Source of the DNA: Calditrichota bacterium
GTDB lineage: Bacteria; Zixibacteria; MSB-5A5; GN15; FEB-12
Reading direction: 5' to 3'
Assembly: GCA_008501655.1 (NCBI GenBank)
Contig: QQUK01000024.1
Span: forward strand, 1-12,327
DNA length: 12,327 bases
The notes under the pieces were generated by a model. That model was not told the DNA's origin, searched no databases, and worked only from the letters and a program-made list of their open reading frames with translations. This document shows, piece after piece, positions 7,697 through 12,327 of this stretch. The translations under genes were made by a program, and so were the position numbers. How positions within the stretch are numbered: position 1 is the stretch's first letter; each line of letters opens with the position of its first letter.

Positions 7697-9418
7697 TTAT
7701 CCGACTGATTCAGTTTCAGCGTATTTGGTTTTATCAACGGTAGCTTCAAGATTATCTTCGTTGATTTCAACTGAAGTAATTTCACGGCGTTGTTCAAGCC
7801 ATCTATCGATTGCCTGACCTTTTTGTTCGGTTCTCAATTTATCCAAAATGCCGCGTTTCTGTCCTAAGTAATCTTTGAGTTCCGGTTCAATTTTATCGAC
7901 AACATAAAAGATAGAGTATTTCGCCTGTGTAACAACCGGACCGGCGATATCACCGACAGCTGTTTTTTTGGCAAGGTCAAAGATCTCCGGGAACCACTGT
8001 CGGGTAATATATCCGAGGTCACCGCTTTTACTCCGTTTGCCGGAACGTTCCGTTAGTTCCATGGCGCGGTCTTTGAATTCCGGCAGGGAATTGATCTCTT
8101 TTACCAGTTGTCTTGCTTTCAGTTCATCAGAAAGTAAAATCTCGTATACATGAATCTGTGCCGGATTTGTAAACTCATCGGGATTTTCATCATAGTATTG
8201 TCGAGCCATACCTTCATCAGGCGGATTGGGAGAAACAATTGAATCATTTCTCATGATGTCAGCCATATTTAATTCTTTGAAAAGTTTTATCTGTGCAAGA
8301 TAGTCTTCATCATTATCCAAACCGGAATTGACAGCTTCCAGAGTCATCAGGTCGACTTTTTTCATCTCAAATACAAATGCAGCAACTGAATCATAATCAT
8401 CTAAATCAGGACGGTACTGGAGAGGTATATTTTGAAGCTGGGTCAGGTATTCGTTTAAAGTCATATGACCGCCGTTAGTTACACTTGCAAGGACCAGTTC
8501 CTTTTCGTCACGGTCAAGCTGTTCCATATCAAAGTCAGAGCGGGGGAGTGAAGCTAAAACCTGCGGGGGATACATCTGCTCACGTTTATGGAACAGATAA
8601 GCAACAGTCGAAGTATCTACAGTTATTGTATATTTTTCTTTTAAACTGTTTACATAAGCTTCGGTTAGATTCAGGGTTTTTCTTTGGGTAATCTGATTTT
8701 TAATAGTTTCATACATATTATCATATGATGTCCGGTTTTCATTCGGAAGTTTATCGACAACTTTTACAATATGATACCCATAGCGGGATTTAAAAGGAGG
8801 AGAAAGTTCTCCCGGTTCCATCGCAAAAGTAACCTTTTCAAATTCTTCAACAACCGAACCCCAGACAAAATATCCTAAGTCCCCTTTATTTCGTTTAGCC
8901 TGCGGGTCTAAGGAATAATCCATAACAAGCGTTTCAAAATTTTCACCATTTTGAATCTTATCAAAAATCATCTGGGCAGTATCTGCATCAGAAACTAAGA
9001 TATGGGACGCACGTACTTTTGTGTCGAGTTTGTTATAATAGTCCTTGATTTCAGCATCAGTGACTTCTGCTTTGTCAGCAATATTTTTCTTGTAGAGGGC
9101 ATCGAGAAGGAATTTTTCTTTATTAGCAAGAATTATCCGGTCAATCTCATCGAGTTTATCAATATTTTTTTCATAAGCACCCTGAATAAGCAGACGGGTG
9201 TTGATCATTGTGTCTAAAAGCTTTTTCCGTTCCTCAAGTTCAACTTCAGCAGAGGGGAATGTCAACCGGGAGCGGTTGAAAAATGAATTAAATTCCGATG
9301 CTTTGATTTTGTAGTCACCGACTTCAGCTAAAACCGGGTCATCGGATGTACCGCAGCCGGTTAGTATCGGTATCACCAGGAGGGCTAAAAGAGTAAATGC
9401 TGTAAAAATTTTTTTCAT
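7697..9418 (-). CDS. PpiC-type peptidyl-prolyl isomerase lipoprotein with one intact and one degenerate parvulin domain
   Basis: The protein is 573 residues from the ATG at 9418. A TTG seven codons upstream is open too but sits inside the GGAAGGA ribosome site, so the ATG is preferred. Residues 1-22 form a lipoprotein signal with lipobox LTGC (C22), so the mature protein is lipid-anchored. Residues 30-130 form the helical N-domain (VLAEVGDYKIKASEF), as in PrsA/PpiD relatives. Parvulin domain 1 (about 135-223) is canonical: ASHILV, KGDLGYF, YGYHIVKV. A long helical insert follows. Domain 2 (about 419-510) keeps SGDLGY and the fold pattern but has lost both catalytic histidines (HVYEILL, YSIFYVV), so it probably binds rather than isomerises. 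It is first in the operon behind the 9511-9539 promoter and acts on exported proteins. It could be called PrsA-like, but its length and second domain are unlike PrsA. Confidence 0.92.
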   Translation of the reverse strand: MKKIFTAFTLLALLVIPILTGCGTSDDPVLAEVGDYKIKASEFNSFFNRSRLTFPSAEVELEERKKLLDTMINTRLLIQGAYEKNIDKLDEIDRIILANKEKFLLDALYKKNIADKAEVTDAEIKDYYNKLDTKVRASHILVSDADTAQMIFDKIQNGENFETLVMDYSLDPQAKRNKGDLGYFVWGSVVEEFEKVTFAMEPGELSPPFKSRYGYHIVKVVDKLPNENRTSYDNMYETIKNQITQRKTLNLTEAYVNSLKEKYTITVDTSTVAYLFHKREQMYPPQVLASLPRSDFDMEQLDRDEKELVLASVTNGGHMTLNEYLTQLQNIPLQYRPDLDDYDSVAAFVFEMKKVDLMTLEAVNSGLDNDEDYLAQIKLFKELNMADIMRNDSIVSPNPPDEGMARQYYDENPDEFTNPAQIHVYEILLSDELKARQLVKEINSLPEFKDRAMELTERSGKRSKSGDLGYITRQWFPEIFDLAKKTAVGDIAGPVVTQAKYSIFYVVDKIEPELKDYLGQKRGILDKLRTEQKGQAIDRWLEQRREITSVEINEDNLEATVDKTKYAETESVG

Positions 9419-9510
9419 AATGCTATAGTATCCTTCCAATATCTGTCAGAATGTTCTACTCAGTATCTATTAATTTGTTCCCGCCTGAGGGGAGAACTTA
9501 CAAGATGTTA

Positions 9511-9539
9511 AGTATAAAAGATTTGGCGAATCTTGCCAA
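9511..9539 (-). promoter_or_regulatory. Sigma-70-type promoter of the parvulin operon, with an overlapping inverted repeat
   Basis: On the minus strand TTGGCA (9539-9534), an optimal 17-base spacer, then TATACT (9516-9511). Each box has one mismatch to consensus. Transcription would start near 9504 and give a leader of about 86 nt. An inverted repeat TTGGC-N7-GCCAA (9539-9523) covers the -35 box and the start of the spacer and could be a repressor operator. The surrounding 197-bp gap (9419-9615) holds no gene and no convincing hprK terminator. Confidence 0.6.
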
Positions 9540-9615
9540 GCTGTTTTTTGAGGTCAAAATTGGCTGAATTCTGTTGAAAACACCGTATTTTTTGAAGCTG
9601 GGGGAAGGGGATACT

Positions 9616-10587
9616 TTACTCGTAATCTGATTCAAGGTAATCTTTGGTCAGAGACTGGCGATGCAGGGTCTGGGAGAGTTTTTTGGTGAATTCAAGTGCC
9701 GAATTTTCACCGTATACTTTAAGCATGTGGTTCATAGCGATAACTTCGGAAATAACAGTGATGTTTTTTCCCGGCGAAATCGGGACATTGACAATCGGAA
9801 TATCGACACCTAAAACGGAGGTCATCTTTTCTTCAATACCAAGCCGTTCGTATTCTTTTGTTTCCGACCAGTAGGCGAGATTGACCTCGACTTCGATACG
9901 TTTTTGGAGTCGAATTGAACGGATTCCAAAGAGTTCTTCTATATCGATAATACCAATACCGCGAATTTCCATATGATGTCCCAAAAGTTCTGAACCGGTA
10001 CCAATAATAACATCGGGGGCGGTGCGGGTGATTTTGACGACATCATCAGCGACCAGTCGATGTCCCCGTTCGATTAAGTCAAGGGCGATTTCTGATTTCC
10101 CGATTCCGGATTTACCGGTATACAATAATCCAACACCGTAGACGTCAACAAGAGTGCCATGGACATTGAGGGTCGGGGCAAACTGATGGTCAAGATAGCC
10201 GGAAAGGCGATGGGTCAGTTCCGCTGTGGAAAGCCGGCTTGAGAGTACCGCTGTTTTAAACTCATCAGCAATTGTTGTAAAAGTTTTAGTCGGGACTAAT
10301 GATTTACTGAAGATTACAAGGGGAACCTCTTTTATGAATAACTCATTGGTGACTTCTTTGAGACGATCTTCGGAGAGGGTAGAGAGATAATGAAATTCGG
10401 TCTCGCCGAGAATTTGAATCCGTTTATTAGGGAATCGCTCAAAAAATCCGGTTAAGGCTAACCCCGGCCTGAAAAGCTCGGCATTATTGACCGGTTTCTC
10501 CAGACAATCCTTTTTTTCATTCAAAAGAGTAAGCTCTAACTCTTTACCGCGTTTTTCTATCAGTTGTGCGACTGTCATTTTGCTCAT
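9616..10587 (-). CDS. hprK: HPr kinase/phosphorylase
   Basis: This 323-residue protein has the full HprK layout. An N-terminal Mur-ligase-like domain (1-130) is followed by the kinase domain, with the catalytic HG at H143-G144 (VHGTLVDVYGVG), Walker A GKSGIGKS at 158-165 and acidic VADD at D181-D182. The family signature MEIRGIGIIDIEELFG lies at 206-221 and the conserved PGKNITVISEVIAMN at 272-286. The enzyme phosphorylates and dephosphorylates the serine of HPr and controls carbon metabolism in Firmicutes. In Gram-negative lineages it often occurs without sugar-transporting PTS. No ptsH is in the window. An upstream ATG at 10662 is in frame, but its 25 extra codons run through the 10627-10657 terminator and resemble nothing in the family, so the start at 10587 is used. 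That start lacks a Shine-Dalgarno and follows a -10-like box by seven bases. Confidence 0.95.
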   Translation of the reverse strand: MSKMTVAQLIEKRGKELELTLLNEKKDCLEKPVNNAELFRPGLALTGFFERFPNKRIQILGETEFHYLSTLSEDRLKEVTNELFIKEVPLVIFSKSLVPTKTFTTIADEFKTAVLSSRLSTAELTHRLSGYLDHQFAPTLNVHGTLVDVYGVGLLYTGKSGIGKSEIALDLIERGHRLVADDVVKITRTAPDVIIGTGSELLGHHMEIRGIGIIDIEELFGIRSIRLQKRIEVEVNLAYWSETKEYERLGIEEKMTSVLGVDIPIVNVPISPGKNITVISEVIAMNHMLKVYGENSALEFTKKLSQTLHRQSLTKDYLESDYE

Positions 10588-10594
10588 ATGATTT

Positions 10595-10624
10595 AATATA
10601 CTGGAAAGTTGTTGAATCAAGCAA
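10595..10624 (-). promoter_or_regulatory. Candidate hprK promoter, possibly giving a leaderless mRNA
   Basis: On the minus strand TTGCTT (10624-10619), 18 bases, then TATATT (10600-10595), followed by seven bases and the ATG at 10587. A promoter is needed here because a strong terminator lies immediately upstream. The -10 box is good and the -35 box weak. The predicted transcription start falls at or next to the A of the start codon, and no ribosome site is present. Both points favour leaderless expression. Confidence 0.45.
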
Positions 10625-10626
10625 AT

Positions 10627-10657
10627 AAAAAAAGCCCGCAATGTTGCGGGCTTTTTT
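10627..10657 (-). terminator. Intrinsic bidirectional terminator after the PDZ gene
   Basis: GCCCGCA (10634-10640) pairs with TGCGGGC (10645-10651) around an ATGT loop. Seven A's lie on one side and six T's on the other, so on the minus strand a GC-rich hairpin is followed by seven T's. It begins 20 bases past the stop of the PDZ gene (10677) and separates it from hprK. The symmetric A and T runs would let it stop plus-strand transcription too. Confidence 0.93.
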
Positions 10658-10676
10658 GTCAATCTAATTCCGATTG

Positions 10677-11840
10677 CTAATCATCTATCTTTTTTTCAAT
10701 ACGTTTTAATTCTTTTCGCAATTCATCGAGCTCTTTTTTCAGCTCTCTCTGGTCTAATTTTTGAGCTTTTTTTAATTCTTTTTTGGCTTGTTCCATATCT
10801 TTCCGAAACGCTTCAGCTTCTTTTTTATCTAAGTATAAACCCTTACCGTCTTGTTTGAACTTAAATTTCATCTTTTCAAGATCTTTAAGTTCTTCCTGAA
10901 GCTCCTGCATTAAATCCTCAAATTCATCTGAATCAAATGTACCGCTCCAGTCATCGGAAAAGAAATGATACCCGCTTGCTTTGGGAATGCGGATATTTAC
11001 ATCGGGACCGTTAAAGAAAAATGTATCCTGATCATCACGTTCAGCAACTGTTACTTCAAGTTCCTGTTCTCTTTTGTCTCTGAGAACAGTGAGAAGGACA
11101 TTATCACCTTCATCTTTATCTTCAATGACATATTTGAGATCTTTATAGGAGTAGACATCTTCATCATCAGCTTTAACAATAATATCACCGGCTTTGATTC
11201 CAGCTTTATCGGCCGGAGTATCTTTTTCTACTTCGGATACAAGGACGCCTTTATCTTCATCAGCACCAAAATATTCACGAAGCTGGTCGGAGAGATCGGT
11301 CAACTGAACGCCGATGTAGGAATCGGATCCGTATGTGAAGTTATACAGGCTTCCATTTGAAAATATTTTTGGAGCATGGGGAACAGATGGGACTGACGGT
11401 ACCGAGGGGACTGAGGGGACTGAGGGAACAGATCCGAAGAACCTGTAATTATTTTTATTTTTAGATGATGTTCCGCCAAGGGTTACATCAATATCCATCT
11501 GGTCGTCATCACGCATAATTGTCAGAACAACCTGATCATCCGGGTTATTATCTTCAAGGTTATCAATCAGGTCATCATAGTCATAAACCTTCTCGTTACC
11601 AAACCTGATGATGATATCTCCTTCTTTGAGACCGGCTTTATCGGCTGGTGAATCTGAGATTATTTCATTGATAATTGTTCCGTAATCGACAGAAAGTTCA
11701 AATGCTTCGGCTAATTCTTTGTCTACAGTCTGAGTCGATACCCCTAACCATGCATATTCACCTCGTTTGGTAAATCCTAAAGAAAAGAGCAATGCCAACA
11801 GGACAAATGCAGTCAGTGAAATCTTCCATATCTGTTTCAT
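10677..11840 (-). CDS. Exported double-PDZ domain protein with coiled-coil C-terminus
   Basis: This 387-residue protein has a hydrophobic N-terminal segment (about 5-24), a signal peptide or membrane anchor with no clear cleavage motif. PDZ domain 1 spans about 30-122 (WLGVSTQTVD, DSPADKAGLKEGDIIIRFG). A linker of six Ser-Val-Pro triplets lies at 137-154. PDZ domain 2 spans about 174-266 (YIGVQLTDLSD, DTPADKAGIKAGDIIVKAD). A highly charged helical tail (about 305-387) is predicted to form a coiled coil. It looks like the PDZ half of an HtrA/DegP protease, but there is no trypsin-like domain or catalytic triad, so it is probably a periplasmic binding or scaffold protein that recognises C-terminal or unfolded segments. 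It has a perfect AAGGAGG ribosome site, an ECF-sigma-like promoter upstream and its own terminator, so it forms a single-gene transcript. Confidence 0.88.
   Translation of the reverse strand: MKQIWKISLTAFVLLALLFSLGFTKRGEYAWLGVSTQTVDKELAEAFELSVDYGTIINEIISDSPADKAGLKEGDIIIRFGNEKVYDYDDLIDNLEDNNPDDQVVLTIMRDDDQMDIDVTLGGTSSKNKNNYRFFGSVPSVPSVPSVPSVPSVPHAPKIFSNGSLYNFTYGSDSYIGVQLTDLSDQLREYFGADEDKGVLVSEVEKDTPADKAGIKAGDIIVKADDEDVYSYKDLKYVIEDKDEGDNVLLTVLRDKREQELEVTVAERDDQDTFFFNGPDVNIRIPKASGYHFFSDDWSGTFDSDEFEDLMQELQEELKDLEKMKFKFKQDGKGLYLDKKEAEAFRKDMEQAKKELKKAQKLDQRELKKELDELRKELKRIEKKIDD
11379..11432 (-). repeat. Six tandem 9-bp repeats encoding Ser-Val-Pro
   Basis: Six in-frame copies of a 9-base unit (coding strand TCAGTCCCC and variants such as TCTGTTCCC and TCGGTACCG) encode SVP six times between the two PDZ domains. 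The third-base differences between copies show that the repeat has aged under selection for the amino acids. The linker should be stiff and extended. Confidence 0.95.
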
Positions 11841-11845
11841 GAAAA

Positions 11846-11852
11846 CCTCCTT
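11846..11852 (-). promoter_or_regulatory. Consensus ribosome binding site of the PDZ gene
   Basis: AAGGAGG lies five bases before the ATG at 11840. It is the only full-consensus Shine-Dalgarno in the window, in contrast to hprK and the small zinc-protein gene, which have none. It fixes the start codon and suggests high expression when the gene is transcribed. Confidence 0.85.
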
Positions 11853-11884
11853 GGGAGCTTTTGTTAATTACTATTCTGTATTGT

Positions 11885-11912
11885 TATACGGGATGGAAAT
11901 TCTGAGGTTTCA
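11885..11912 (-). promoter_or_regulatory. ECF (sigma-W-like) promoter of the PDZ gene
   Basis: On the minus strand TGAAAC (11912-11907), exactly 16 bases, then CGTATA (11890-11885). This is the layout of sigma-W-type extracytoplasmic-function promoters (TGAAAC-N16-CGTA). The start would be near 11878, with a leader of about 38 nt before the consensus ribosome site. An overlapping TATAAC gives a poor sigma-70 alternative with no -35 box. The match to a stress promoter suits an envelope PDZ protein. Confidence 0.5.
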
Positions 11913-11939
11913 CTTCTTAACGATTAATAACAGTAACGT

Positions 11940-12218
11940 TTATTTCCCGCTGTAGTAGGAAAATCCAAGGAATGCTGTGTTGATTTTATCAAACGGCGGG
12001 TCAAACTGTTCTGATCGAGCTAACAATTTAACTGTGAAGGAATTAGCTGTTGCAAGGAGAAGCTCGATTTGTCCGAATTGTCCGATTTTAGAGTTTCCTC
12101 CGGAAAGTTTAACAGCGATGGACCCATTTGGACAGTCAGGATTATCAAATTTTTCAACGGTATAAGATTTCAGATACACTGAAAATCCGCCATAATATTC
12201 ACAGGACCTGGAGGATAT
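11940..12218 (-). pseudogene. Possible C-terminal fragment of an unknown minus-strand protein
   Basis: The open minus frame from the stop at 12219-12221 down to TAA at 11940 gives about 92 residues with believable composition (CEYYGGFSVYLKSYTVEKF, NSFTVKLLARSEQFDPPFD, NTAFLGFSYYSGK). No family is recognised. The only in-frame start is a GTG at 12179, seven bases after a weak GGCGGA, which would give 79 residues with no signal peptide. The protein-like sequence continues upstream of that GTG until the stop, and a plus-strand protein-like frame begins there. I therefore read it as the 3' part of a gene cut at or near 12196-12218. A short genuine gene starting at 12179, or chance, are the alternatives. 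Confidence 0.35.
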
Positions 12219-12327
12219 TCAAAAACAAGACGATTTTGTTATTACGATCGACATTACAGGTCTTGAGGCAGATACTCAATATATCTACCAAGTGGAATTA
12301 TCAAATGATGGAGAAAACTATGTTGAA
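12196..12327 (+). CDS. Fibronectin type III-like fragment on the plus strand, running off the right edge
   Basis: This 44-codon open stretch follows an in-frame TAA at 12193. Its second half, ITIDITGLEADTQYIYQVEL followed by SNDGENYVE, has the typical fibronectin type III ending (I-x-GL-x-x-x-T-x-Y-x-Y-x-V). No ATG, GTG or TTG lies before this motif, so it has no proper start in the window. It is the only plus-strand coding signal. It could be the inside of a large secreted protein whose 5' part has been lost by rearrangement or misassembly near 12196-12218. The family match is by eye. Confidence 0.45.

Noticed and set aside
9419..9439. TTG start seven codons upstream for the parvulin lipoprotein
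   Set aside because: It overlaps the GGAAGGA ribosome site and would put extra residues before a well-formed lipoprotein signal peptide.
9474..9494. Small hairpin (GTTC...GAAC with a bulged GC stem) in the leader of the parvulin operon
   Set aside because: The stem is short and bulged, with no T-run and no match to a riboswitch I know, so it is not listed as a regulatory RNA.
10588..10662. N-terminal extension of HprK beginning at an ATG at 10662
   Set aside because: The extra codons read through an intrinsic terminator, encode nothing like the HprK N-terminus and make the protein longer than the family.
11977..12165. Plus-strand 62-codon frame near the right edge
   Set aside because: It has no ribosome site or recognisable motif and lies antisense to the more protein-like minus frame. 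It also does not connect in frame with the fibronectin-like fragment.
1..12327. CRISPR arrays, tRNA or rRNA genes, insertion sequences, prophage or defence genes
   Set aside because: No regularly spaced DNA repeats with unique spacers, no cloverleaf-like or rRNA sequence, and no transposase, integrase or nuclease motifs were seen on either strand.

Overview
The window looks like chromosomal DNA of a Gram-negative bacterium with low-to-moderate GC content (about 40%, judged by eye). SurA-like and lipoprotein parvulins imply an outer membrane. The dockerin-like tail with 'IADIVYFVEYSF'-type repeats on a secreted metalloprotease, next to a choice-of-anchor-B/thrombospondin-type-3 protein, resembles what is seen in FCB-related candidate phyla such as Zixibacteria. 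That placement is inference from protein style, not a database match. All convincing complete genes lie on the minus strand, so they read from right to left.

In transcription order: (1) 12327-11940, a confused right edge. A fibronectin-III-like reading frame runs off the window on the plus strand and meets a small minus-strand frame head-to-head, with no proper start for either. (2) 11840-10677, an exported double-PDZ protein with a (Ser-Val-Pro)6 linker and a coiled-coil tail, behind an ECF-sigma-like promoter and followed by a strong bidirectional terminator at 10627-10657. (3) 10587-9616, HPr kinase/phosphorylase, possibly translated from a leaderless mRNA. (4) A promoter at 9511-9539 drives a tight operon: a lipoprotein parvulin (9418-7697), a SurA-like chaperone (7687-6386) and an RqcP-like S4 RNA-binding protein (6386-6144, stop and start overlapping). 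(5) A 64-residue four-cysteine protein (6098-5904) and a polytopic DUF2339 membrane protein (5805-3616). (6) A consensus promoter at 3569-3596, then two secreted proteins: an M6 metalloprotease with a dockerin-like tail (3487-1733) and a choice-of-anchor-B beta-propeller protein with a thrombospondin-type-3 calcium-binding array (1644-1, running off the left edge).

The genes share a theme of envelope biogenesis and secreted proteins. The operon supplies two periplasmic folding factors with four parvulin domains, one of which looks catalytically dead, plus a factor related to ribosome quality control. The PDZ protein looks stress-controlled. The two left-hand genes are exported and built on calcium-binding modules. 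There are no tRNA or rRNA genes, CRISPR arrays or insertion sequences. I did not find a clear new defence or mobile system. The best leads are the right-edge junction, the sigma-W-like promoter, the possible leaderless starts and the small zinc protein ending in a clamp-binding-like QxxLF motif.
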